From Bacteroidales bacterium (GTDB lineage: Bacteria > Bacteroidota > Bacteroidia > Bacteroidales > JAAUTT01), in the NCBI GenBank assembly GCA_012031335.1, contig JAAUTT010000002.1:1-24336 (forward strand): a stretch of DNA of 24,336 nt, written 5' to 3'. A program made the translations under genes and the position numbers. Below the pieces are notes generated by a model that was not told the origin of the DNA, made no database searches, and saw nothing but the letters and a program-made list of their open reading frames with translations. Positions within the stretch are counted from its first letter, which is position 1. Each line of letters opens with the position of its first letter. Positions 7,795 to 16,900 of the stretch are shown piece by piece.

Positions 7795-8395
7795 CTAATC
7801 TTTTATTTCAACAACAGATACATCGTCTATAAAATAGTAAGCACCATGCAGCAATCCTTCTGTTGGAAATATGTGATGTTCATTAAAAGGCATAATATCA
7901 GAGTACTTTTTAACAAATTCCTTAGTTTTCAGCAGATCGAAATGGTTGTCTATATATTTATTTACCAGTTTGGGGGCAACCTTTTTATCGTAGAACTTAC
8001 CTAAGGTGATATATTTTTCCCCGCCTTTGGCTATATAAACACCACTTATTTTAACCCAGGCAGTATCACCTATTGCACTGTCGGGAGAGCTGCATATATG
8101 CGGTTTATATGTATCATCTACCAACCTTTCGTAAAAAGGAGGCGACCAGCTTTTAAATGGTTCTTTCACCTTTGAGAAGTAACAACCTATTCCTTTATTC
8201 ATGTAGGGTGAAAAACTATCAGCATAGCTAATATAGAAACTTACCAGATATTTTCTACCATTATGTAGAGGCTTAGATAATGTGCCGGTAAAATGTTCCA
8301 TATAGCCAGACCACATTAAAGGTAATAAACCAATATATGCTTTGCCAAAATGAGGATTCTTTTTACCAAAATAGCTAAATGGAACACTATAATTA
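7795..8395 (-). pseudogene. 3' remnant of a Bacteroidetes secreted/OmpA-associated-type protein
   Basis: On the minus strand the frame is open from the transposon edge at 8395 to a TAG at 7795-7797. It reads NYSVPFSYFGKKNPHFGKAY, then a beta-sandwich-like region with MEHFTGTLSKPLHNGRKYLV, WVKISGVYIAKGGEKYITLG and the closing YYFIDDVSVVEIKD. From memory this matches the N-terminal extracellular domain of many Bacteroidetes proteins that often continue into an OmpA-type domain; here the protein stops right after it. The first internal Met is at 8316, but the family pattern is visible upstream of it right up to the Tn3 inverted repeat, so the gene lost its 5' part and signal peptide there. The missing part is not found past the other end of the transposon. 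The 162 bases between its stop and the IS21 end show nothing recognisable. Confidence 0.6.
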
Positions 8396-8435
8396 GGGGT
8401 AGAGGGAGCGTAGCTGTAATCAGGGGCAAAGTAGC
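8396..8435 (+). repeat. Tn3 terminal inverted repeat, tnpA side
   Basis: The repeat starts GGGGTAGAGGGAGCGTAGC and runs inward to GGGGCAAAGTAGC. It differs from the copy at 20772-20811 only at positions 15 (G versus C) and 25 (T versus C). The tnpA stop codon lies 35 bases inside it. Confidence 0.9.
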
Positions 8436-8470
8436 TTATATATAATTGTATATTAATAAATTAAAAATGG

Positions 8471-11437
8471 TTACGCGACATCTTTTTCAATTAGTATCCT
8501 TTCTTCCATATCTAAATCAAATTGGCCATATGGGTTAATATGAGCATATATTAGTGGAGTTAGTCCCCGAAAATCCTCTGGCGTCATTAGCTCATACCAT
8601 TTTTTCTGGGATAAAACGTGCTGTATCATTAAAGTGTTGATGTAGACAAGACAGTTTTGCAGTAAGTGTAGGCACAGTATTGAAATTTCCTGATCATCAA
8701 TTCTGTTAGTTGAAATCTCTCCACTTTTACCATAGAAAATAAAGCTGTTAGCAGAATTCCAGTTTTCAACCACATTTAACCCTTCATTAATTTCAATTCT
8801 TAATTCCTCAGAATTGAGATATTCACATAGGAATATGGTTTTTATAGCTTTCCCTAATTCAGATAATGCCTGATAAGTTGGATGTATTAGATTATTCCTG
8901 GTAAATCGTTTCATGATGGCTTCTGTTTCAGCCGTTCCAAGCCTTAAAGCTGTGGCGTATTTTACCATTTGGTCATATTGCTGGCGAATAAGCTCCCAAT
9001 TGATCGGCCTTGTCAGAATTGGTTGCAAATTAGAAAAGGAATCGCTCATTCCCGTATCGGGGCGATACAGTTTTTGGGAGTTTATCGCTTTTAACCTGGG
9101 CATTAGGTTAAACCCCAATAAATGACAAAAAGCAAATGCTACCTCGCTTTGCCCATGAGAATCGACAAAATTCTTTTCGATCTCCATGTCCGTGCAGTGC
9201 TTCAACAATCCATCGATCATGGCAGATACTTCCGAGGATGAGCATGCTTTTAGCTGGGAATAGATGCATGCTGAATTTTTCTCGACATGCCAATATATCA
9301 TGACCCCGCGTCCACGATATCGGATATGCCATTCGGTTAACAGGTTCTGATCCCAAGCCCCAAATTTTTTAGAATCCGAAGCACAAGTGGTTGTTCCTTC
9401 GCCCCAAACATCCTGTACCCTACTTTTCAGGATCGCATTAACAACATTGGATATGGCGTTCCGAAGATTATCCTTATTGATATACTTTCTTTTGATATAA
9501 AGTAGGTCTTGATAGTTTACACCATGGTTGCCAGCCGATATCCGTTTAAGTCCTGTATTGGCACCTAACCCATATAATGCAAGGATAAGCCTTTTCTGGA
9601 TAATGGCACGGTCAAGTTTTTCATGTGTTGCCTGGGTTTTAAAATTATCCGTAAAAGAGAGCCTAAGATCGCTTTCTTTTAAAATATCCAGAAGGCTTGT
9701 CATGGGCCACCGTCGCATAATCTCAGCCTTTAATTTTGTAAGGTTCAAAGGCTCTGCCTGCGCCTCACTTGGAGATAATGTTATCCATCCGTTATTTTTA
9801 TTCGAAAGATGAACCTTCGTATTTTTGGACATGCCATTATCAAGCTTGGACAAAGCTTGATACATTGAATTTTTGATTCCTGATATAAACTCGTCTGCAT
9901 CTAACGGTTGTTTTAAAGCCCTATAGTTTTCAGTTCTACGTTCCTCAAAATCCGAAGGCAAATCTTCATCAGGATTTCTATATTGATTTGCACCTTCCAC
10001 CCATATTTCTTTGCAACGTAGTTTATCCCTGAGGGCCTGTAATACAACAATCTCGTAATTTATCCTGTTGATCCTATCCTTTCCATTGTCATCTTTCTCA
10101 ATTACTGTTTCTCTCATGCCAGCTCTCACCACCCCATCAATGGGGATTTCATTTTCGTTGCTGAAGTAGCGCGCAGACACAGGAGTATACATTTTTATTA
10201 ATTCCAATGCTTTTATCACAGGCTTATGCAAGTCGTTGTTTGATCTGAACTCCAATATATTAAGCAATTCAGGAACCATACTCCGATAATGATTGCTATA
10301 GGAGGCCCTCATTACCGTATACACTTTAACCTGATATTGAGTACCGGTACTTTTAAATTCCTTTACTAAAGCTTTTAACGTTTTTTCACTGATTACAGGA
10401 TATAAAACTTCTCTTATTATCCCCTCTGGATGGTTGAGGGCAACATTGGCCATTTGGAAAAGGAGGTTGGTTTTTCCGTGAACTTTTCTAAAATCGCTTA
10501 AAAGTTCTTTTTCAACTTTTCTTTCAGCACGGACACCAATTCGATGGATGATCTGAATTAATAATTCTATCAGATTATCAGTAATCTCCCTTTCGCGTAG
10601 CCAAAAGAAGGCTGATAAAATGGTGTAACGCACCTTATCGGGATGCCTGCGCAATTCCATTAACTTTTCTGATACGGCCCTTTGTTTATACCTCTTTATA
10701 ACTTTTGGAGGAACCTTATTAAACAAATCGCCAGGCAGGTTTAATTGTCGGATCGTTTGGAGTTTGGATATTTCCTTAAAAACACTCTCAAGTCCGATCC
10801 GCCCTGGATCAGCTCTTAACTCTGTAAATGAAATCGATTTTCCTTCAATTCTATCTTCAACTTCAGTATCATCAAATAAAGCCAAGGTTTCAATTAAAAC
10901 GTCCATCTTAGCCCTATTGCTCATGGAGAGTTGCTGATAGGTTTCTTGGAAGAACTGATCTTCATAGGTCCTGACGGCGGATCTGGTTAACCTATTGATT
11001 TGATCAGGTGTTGGAGGTTCAAGGCTTAATTCCCGGAACCGTTTATATGCTTCTTCCTTCAGATTTTCTACTTCAAAATTTTGATAAAGCACTTGCTTGC
11101 ACAGCCAATCTTTTATCACTTGAACATCTTCCATGGTCGCTTCTTTAAACCCGAAAAATGTTCTTATCTGAGAGCGGTGATATTTGATATTTCTTCCCTG
11201 CCAATCATATTTATCAAATATGAAAGGGGCAACATCTAATTGTTTTGCAATATATTCTATGATCTCTTTGGGGATTTCATTTTTATGGTTCGGAAACCTG
11301 GCTTCATATTGAAAGAATTTGAACATCACTCCAAAACCAAGCCGGGTTTCTCCGGTCTTATTGCCTATAAGAGCGGATTCATTTGGTAGAAAAGTAAAAT
11401 GATCGATTATTTCTTCTAATGTCCAAATTCTTTTCAT
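8471..11437 (-). CDS. tnpA: Tn3-family transposase TnpA
   Basis: TnpA binds the terminal repeats and carries out replicative (cointegrate-forming) transposition. The 988-residue length is standard for the family. The N-terminal part ([20 protein letters not shown], then [17 protein letters not shown]) matches the DNA-binding region of Tn3 transposases. The catalytic core shows D688 ([14 protein letters not shown]), D759 ([14 protein letters not shown]) and a C-terminal block [10 protein letters not shown] whose E907 is the likely third acidic residue. The ending [20 protein letters not shown] resembles the usual tail of the family. It is transcribed towards the left IR, divergently from the resolvase 172 bp away, so resolvase binding in that gap may repress it. 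The frame is intact over 2.9 kb. Confidence 0.95.
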   Translation of the reverse strand: MKRIWTLEEIIDHFTFLPNESALIGNKTGETRLGFGVMFKFFQYEARFPNHKNEIPKEIIEYIAKQLDVAPFIFDKYDWQGRNIKYHRSQIRTFFGFKEATMEDVQVIKDWLCKQVLYQNFEVENLKEEAYKRFRELSLEPPTPDQINRLTRSAVRTYEDQFFQETYQQLSMSNRAKMDVLIETLALFDDTEVEDRIEGKSISFTELRADPGRIGLESVFKEISKLQTIRQLNLPGDLFNKVPPKVIKRYKQRAVSEKLMELRRHPDKVRYTILSAFFWLREREITDNLIELLIQIIHRIGVRAERKVEKELLSDFRKVHGKTNLLFQMANVALNHPEGIIREVLYPVISEKTLKALVKEFKSTGTQYQVKVYTVMRASYSNHYRSMVPELLNILEFRSNNDLHKPVIKALELIKMYTPVSARYFSNENEIPIDGVVRAGMRETVIEKDDNGKDRINRINYEIVVLQALRDKLRCKEIWVEGANQYRNPDEDLPSDFEERRTENYRALKQPLDADEFISGIKNSMYQALSKLDNGMSKNTKVHLSNKNNGWITLSPSEAQAEPLNLTKLKAEIMRRWPMTSLLDILKESDLRLSFTDNFKTQATHEKLDRAIIQKRLILALYGLGANTGLKRISAGNHGVNYQDLLYIKRKYINKDNLRNAISNVVNAILKSRVQDVWGEGTTTCASDSKKFGAWDQNLLTEWHIRYRGRGVMIYWHVEKNSACIYSQLKACSSSEVSAMIDGLLKHCTDMEIEKNFVDSHGQSEVAFAFCHLLGFNLMPRLKAINSQKLYRPDTGMSDSFSNLQPILTRPINWELIRQQYDQMVKYATALRLGTAETEAIMKRFTRNNLIHPTYQALSELGKAIKTIFLCEYLNSEELRIEINEGLNVVENWNSANSFIFYGKSGEISTNRIDDQEISILCLHLLQNCLVYINTLMIQHVLSQKKWYELMTPEDFRGLTPLIYAHINPYGQFDLDMEERILIEKDVA

Positions 11438-11609
11438 AAAGCAAGTAATTTACACCCGTTATACATTTTTAAAACATACAATTGTATATGGTAAACGGCC
11501 ATTTTTTATACAAACATCGCGTATAATTAAAATAGCCTTATAATTAATCACAAATTATATATTTTTATTGTAAAATATACCTTAATTGCAACAATCAAAA
11601 ATTTACCCT
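11438..11609. promoter_or_regulatory. Divergent tnpA/tnpR intergenic region, candidate res site
   Basis: In Tn3-type elements with divergent tnpA and tnpR, the gap holds both promoters and the resolution site bound by resolvase. This gap is AT-rich and contains the perfect palindrome ATACAATTGTAT (11476-11487), an enclosing CCGTT (11456-11460) / AACGG (11494-11498) pair, and a second dyad TATAC (11507-11511) / GTATA (11521-11525). These could be resolvase dimer sites. I cannot assign crossover subsites or -10/-35 elements with confidence. Confidence 0.5.
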
Positions 11610-12210
11610 ATGGTTTACGGTTATATTCGTGTTTCGACAGATAAGCAAAGCGTAGAAAACCAAAGGTTCGAAATCCTGAAATTCGCCGATCAAAAAAAAA
11701 ATTACCATTGACTCCTGGGTAGAAGAAACCGTTTCAGGTGCAAAGGCCGTTAAACAAAGAAGCCTGGGCCAATTGCTTGATAGCCTTTCAAAGAATGATA
11801 TGCTTATAGTTAGCGAGCTGTCCAGGTTAGGTCGAAATTTAATGGAGGTAATGGGTATTTTGCATGATTGCATGGAAAAGGATGTCAAAGTGTTTACCCT
11901 TAAGGAAGGATATGAACTCGGTAAAAACATTAACTCAAAAATACTGGCCTTTGCTTTTTCCCTGTCTGCTGAAATTGAGCGTAATTTAATTTCACAGAGG
12001 ACAAAAGAAGCTCTTGGTAGGAAAAAAGCTGAAGGGAAAACGTTAGGTCGACCCAAGGGCAGTCAAAACAAAACTGTTAAACTTTCCGGAAAGGAAGAAG
12101 TAATCAAGGAACTACTCGAAAAGAGAATCTCGGTTTCTGCAATTGCAAGGATTACTGGGGTAAACCGGTTGACCGTCGATGGCTTTATACGAAGACGAAA
12201 ATTAAAATAG
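11610..12210 (+). CDS. tnpR: Serine recombinase (Tn3 resolvase-type), frame broken at an A10 run
   Basis: The resolvase separates cointegrates by recombining two res sites. From ATG 11610 the frame reads MVYGYIRVSTDKQSVENQ, the classical start of the catalytic domain with the nucleophile at Ser9. It breaks at ten A's (11692-11701). With nine, it continues as DQKKITIDSWVEETVSGAKA, then LIVSELSRLGRNLMEVMGIL, FAFSLSAEIERNLISQRTKE and a C-terminal helix-turn-helix (ISVSAIARITGVNRLTVDGF), for 199 residues in total. The uninterrupted downstream ORF, from 11773, lacks the nucleophile and would be inactive. Either the tenth A is a sequencing error, the gene is mutated, or RNA-polymerase slippage on the A run makes some functional enzyme. 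It is divergent from tnpA. Confidence 0.85.
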
Positions 12211-12659
12211 TTTATAGACATGCACCTCGCTTATTAAAGCCAATCCAAATTTGATCAGTCTTAGCCATTTTGTAATAATTTTTTATTTAGAAACAAAATA
12301 AATTGCATTACATGATAAAATTATTTCCTAATAGCTGATTACTTTCTCCCTCTTTTCGGATTAATATATGAAAAGGTGCCGGGCAACCTAAATCATTTTG
12401 GATCGTCTCTTTCCCAAATGCCTTTTTATACTTTTCTTGGCCTTCACTGCCTCTTATTAAATATTTAATTATTGGTTAACAATAATTTGTATTGCTTATG
12501 ATAACATTAAATTAGTCAAATACGGGAAAAACACCCGAAGGTCAGTATTGACATTTTATTTTATTTTGAGTGTGTAAAAAATTAATAAAGTCTTTCCATA
12601 GCCTTCCCTGCCTTCTCTATTTTTTCCTAACTATTTTTTAAACTATTTACTTACCGCTT
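12211..12659. other. Gene-free stretch between transposition genes and cargo
   Basis: These 449 AT-rich bases must hold the promoter of the cargo operon. I see no convincing Bacteroidetes -33/-7 pair (TTG / TAnnTTTG) and no strong terminator for the resolvase. A minus-strand frame without a start codon is open from 12475 to a TAA at 12308-12310; its 55 residues (for example LGCPAPFHILIRKEG) could be a decayed remnant or chance. Confidence 0.4.
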
Positions 12660-13457
12660 ATGAAAACATCAAAACTCTACCTCGGTGCCATTATTGGCTT
12701 TTTTTGCATTTCTTCAAACGTTTCTTCACAAGTTGAAATCCCGGATAACCAAACCATTAAAATCGGGAATAAAGATGTTTCAATCTTTATTGGCAATACG
12801 GGCAAATATGCACAGGCATCAAATTTTGATCTTGATCCCGCTAATACTCTTGATGGGATTTTTATTGAAAATGGCACTTCTGAAAGTGGCGGCTTCTATG
12901 CTGACGGCGATTTTGCTGTAATCTGGAGTGCAGGAGACCAGAACAGGTTATTGCGGATTTATGATGAAGATAATATGTCCCCAGGGAGCACAACTTATGA
13001 AAGGGCCTATATAGATGGAAACGGAACTTACTATGCCGTAAGCGATACAAGACAAAAACAGGATATTACCCAGATATCTGGTGCAATTGTCAAAATCAAA
13101 GCGATAAATGGGGTTCAATATACCTACATCAAAAATGCCAATGAAGAAAAACCAAAAAATGACATAGATCTTCAGGGCAAGGTTGAGTCCAAAAAATATA
13201 TTGGGTTCCTTGCCCAGGATGTCGAAAAATCCATACCAGAGGTAGTTGACACCGATGAACACGGAAACAAGTTCCTTAATTATACAGGTATAATTCCTGT
13301 GTTGGTGGAAGCATGCAAAGACCAACAAAAAATAATTGAAGACCAGCAAGCAAAGCTGGATGGTCAAACCCAAGCACTCACTGACCTACTTAAGGAGATA
13401 AACTCATTAAAGGAAGAAGTTGCCAAGCTCAAAAACCAGAAATCCACTTCAAATTAA
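12660..13457 (+). CDS. Secreted protein with S74 intramolecular chaperone (tail-fibre-type) domain
   Basis: This is a 265-residue protein with a Sec signal peptide (about residues 1-23, ending VSSQ). A short beta-rich region follows, then an S74/endosialidase-type intramolecular chaperone domain at about 128-225: SDTRQKQDITQISG, QYTYIKN, KKYIGFLAQDVEKSIPEVV and NYTGIIPVLVEACKDQQ. The C-terminus (about 222-262) is a heptad-rich coiled coil that suggests trimerisation. In phage fibres the S74 domain guides trimer folding and cuts itself off at a serine at its start; Ser128 is the matching position. In Bacteroidetes such genes often sit upstream of RHS loci. It opens the cargo operon, 19 bp before the next gene. 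A role in presenting or assembling the RHS protein at the surface is inference. Confidence 0.8.
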   Translation: MKTSKLYLGAIIGFFCISSNVSSQVEIPDNQTIKIGNKDVSIFIGNTGKYAQASNFDLDPANTLDGIFIENGTSESGGFYADGDFAVIWSAGDQNRLLRIYDEDNMSPGSTTYERAYIDGNGTYYAVSDTRQKQDITQISGAIVKIKAINGVQYTYIKNANEEKPKNDIDLQGKVESKKYIGFLAQDVEKSIPEVVDTDEHGNKFLNYTGIIPVLVEACKDQQKIIEDQQAKLDGQTQALTDLLKEINSLKEEVAKLKNQKSTSN

Positions 13458-13476
13458 ACCATAAAACCGTAACGCC

Positions 13477-13932
13477 ATGAAAAAGTATATTACTATACTC
13501 TTTCTTATGGTTGGCATTGGTTTTTTGGTTCAAAAGACCTTAACCGCCCAAACCATAAGCTATACTTACGATGCATGCGGGAACCGGATAGAAAGGAAAG
13601 TGATAAGCCTTCTTAAATCCGGCCATGTCACAGATACGGTAAAAAGCGAATCTTACAAACAGGAAACTTTTGAAGACCAGCTCGGGGAACAAAAGATCCT
13701 TATTTATCCCAACCCTGTTAAAGAAGATATTAAAATCGAATTTCAGGGAAAAATACCGGAGATATCGGCAACCGTTTTTCTTTACAATCAAACGGGAAAA
13801 TTGATGAAAAGCCAGGTTGTAGGGCAAAACACATCCTTGAACATAAATCTCTCAGGATACCCTGCGGGTATTTATATTCTGCGCTTATCGATGCAAGATA
13901 AAGTCAGCGAATGGAAAATTATCAAAGAATAA
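13477..13932 (+). CDS. Small T9SS-sorted protein with an RHS-like YD motif
   Basis: The protein has 151 residues, with a signal peptide at 1-25 (MKKYITILFLMVGIGFLV, ending LTAQ). The mature start reads TISYTYDACGNRIERKV, a single YD/RHS-type repeat. Residues about 75-151 form a type A T9SS C-terminal sorting domain: ILIYPNPVKEDIKIEF, VFLYNQTGKLMKS, INLSGYPAGIYILRLS and the basic ending EWKIIKE. It should therefore cross the outer membrane by T9SS and be anchored or released at the surface. It lies 45 bp upstream of the RHS gene and shares the YD signature, so it may be an adaptor that links the RHS protein to T9SS; the RHS protein itself has no such domain. That role is inferred. Confidence 0.85.
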   Translation: MKKYITILFLMVGIGFLVQKTLTAQTISYTYDACGNRIERKVISLLKSGHVTDTVKSESYKQETFEDQLGEQKILIYPNPVKEDIKIEFQGKIPEISATVFLYNQTGKLMKSQVVGQNTSLNINLSGYPAGIYILRLSMQDKVSEWKIIKE

Positions 13933-13977
13933 TAATCCGTATGTGAATATTTTATTACCAGTTTAAAACAATCAATT

Positions 13978-16900
13978 ATGAATAAATATACCAAATCAAG
14001 TATATTGTTGATTGCTTTTTTCTTCTGCTTATATCCTTTATGGGGGCAATCAACCAATATCACGCTCAATCAATCAATCAGTGGGAACCAGCTTTATGAG
14101 GCCACACAAAGTATTAAACTTAATCCCGGGTTCATCTACAGCAATACAAATGGAGCCAAATTCACAGCCAGGATCGTGTTACCGGACGGTCAGTCATATC
14201 AATTTAACGAAGCAACGGAAAGTACAACCCTTCCGGTCAACACCGCATATCCAGTGGGAACAATTCCAGGAAATTGGAGTGTGTCTTCCTCGGGAGCTGC
14301 AACTTATACAATCCCAATAAAAATAGCTCCAGGAATACGCGACATAGTACCTAATCTCTTTATAAGTTACAATCATCAGGCAAGTGAAGGCCTTTTAGGG
14401 TTAGGCTGGAACTTAGGAGGCCTATCTTCCATTACACGGGTCGCTACAAACCTTTATCACGAAACCTACATAGACGGGGTAGATTTTGATATAAGCGACA
14501 AGTTTGCTCTTGACGGTAACAGGCTAATCGTATCCAATGGAGGGACTTATGGGGCAAACAATACCGAATATCGCTCCGAAATAGAATCGTTTGTTAAGGT
14601 TACTTCATATGGGATATCCGGTAATGGCCCTTCCTGGTTCAAAGTGGAAACAAAAGATGGGAAAATCCTGGAATATGGAAATACCGCAGATTCACGAATA
14701 GAAGCTCAGGGGCGAAGTGATGTTCTTGTCTGGAATTTGAACAAAGTTTCAGATAAAAACGGAACCTATATGACCATAACTTATACAGAAAACAACAGTA
14801 CCGGAGAATATTATCCTTCTCAAATCAAATATTCTGGTCATGGGACAATGGCGCCCTTCAATACCATTGATTTTGAATATCAGAACCGAAATGTACCCTT
14901 CATTACTTACGTAAATGGCAGTCAGGTTAAGTTAAACTCTGTACTGTCCAACATATATATTAAAAACGAAGGAACAACTGTTGGAAGATACCAGTTTGTT
15001 TACAACACCATCTCACGGTTAACTGAAATAGTTTACTATGGAAAGAACAATTCCAGGCTTAATTCAACTTATGTCAACTGGGGAACCGCAAACACCGGTA
15101 TTCAGCAATCAACCGCTTTTACAGACAGCCAATTGTCAGGACGGTACCAGGGCGATTATAATGGTGATGGAAAAACAGACCTGGTAATAATAAAATCTTC
15201 TACATGGTACCTATACCTTGCAAATTCTATCGGAGATTTTAGCTTGCAATCCTCCGGATCAATGCCTGCTAACTTTAATACATCCGATCCTCATAACAGA
15301 GCTTATCTCGGCGACTATAATGGTGATGGAAAAATGGATTTATTGGTCTTCCGTTTGATAAGCAACACATATTATCTCTCATTCTTACTTTCTACAGGAA
15401 CCGGATTTTCTACAACCAATTATTCTACTCCTTTTAGCAGCCCCTCATCAACATATTATACAGGAGACTTTAACGGAGACGGTTTAGATGACTTGATGAT
15501 TAAAAATACAGGCACATACAATTGCTTGATATATAGTTTCAACGTTTCCCAATCAACCTTTTCCCTGATCGGTCAATCTACCTTATCCTGGGGGAACCAG
15601 GGATATTCGATAATAAAGGAAGTGCCGCTAGATATCAACGGAAACGGAAAAAATGACCTGATGGTTTTGGATGCTTCCGGTTGCAGGTTCTATGAATTAA
15701 CCGACGGTTCTACAACCATGGGGTTGTTATTTTCATCTTCTTACCCAACAATCAATAATGTAAATCTTTTCGGAGACTTTAATGGCGATGGAAAAACTGA
15801 CATTTTTTCCTTTAATACGGCTAACGAATGGAAAACATGTATTTCCAAAGACAATGGACTTGAAATAACAGCACATACCAATTTTAGTGGTTTTAACCCC
15901 TACATTCAATATAATAATTACTATGCTAGAGACATTAACGGAGATGGGAAAAGTGATTTGATTGTAGTTGGATACGGAACAGGCTCGACAGTTAATGTCT
16001 ATGTTGCATACAGTAACGGGCAGAATTTTTCTACCCAGGTCTACGCTCCTTCTTCAACCTTAGGAGTAAATCCGGATTTTAATAATTTCGGTGATTACAA
16101 CGGCGATGGGACTATTGATTTTTACTTTAACAATGGTTCAATAGGAAGAATGTATACTATATACAGGGGAAAGAATCAGGAGTTTGTTTCTCAGATAAAA
16201 AATGGTTTTGGAGTTAAAACTCAATTTGTTTACAAGTCATTAACTGATAATACCATATATACCAAAGGAACATCAAGCTCCTATCCTGTTATGGATTTTC
16301 AAGGGCCTCTTTATGTTACATCATCAGTAATATATGACAATATATCCTGGGAGCAGAATACAACCGATTACACCTACTCCTCGGCATGTATTCACAGGAA
16401 AGGTAAAGGATTTCTGGGGTTCAACACATTCACATCTTTAAATACAATTCAAAATCTCAAAATAGTAGATACATATGAATATAATGGAACTTTCTTTAAT
16501 GTTTCGCTTAAACAAAGAAGCATAAAAACGAGCACTGATGTTCCTGTTGCTTTGGCTACAATGACAAATTCTGTTATAGATTATGGTTCTAAAAGAATTC
16601 TACCTTACGTCAGCCAGACAATTGAAAATTCCTATTTAAACAATGTAACTAAAACAACATCTGTTTCAATGGATACAAACGGGAATCCAGGAACGGTGAC
16701 AGAGACCTTTGATGATGGATCGTATAATTCAACTACCTATTCTAATTATACAAGCGAAGGGTCATGGCTCCCTGCCAAGCCCCAAACCGTTACTGTAACG
16801 AAGAAACACTACCAGGATTCACAAAGTTTTTCTTTGACAACAAATTACACCTATTACCCCACCATCGGATTGCTTGAAACTGTAACTACATCCCCGGCAA

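Noticed and set aside
8317..8470. The adhesin-like reading frame stays open across the Tn3 repeat (YFAPDYSYAPSTPNY) and could be taken as its true N-terminus
   Set aside because: The codons before 8395 belong to the 40-bp repeat shared with 20772-20811, so they are transposon sequence, not the gene's own start.
11595..12056. 153-codon minus-strand ORF over the resolvase
   Set aside because: It is the antisense shadow of the resolvase, whose catalytic and helix-turn-helix motifs are clear on the plus strand.
15149..16125. Repeated GDYNGDGKTD-like DNA could suggest a tandem repeat array
   Set aside because: The similarity is at protein level (FG-GAP/VCBS calcium-binding motifs) with irregular spacing, so it is part of the SpvB/RHS architecture.
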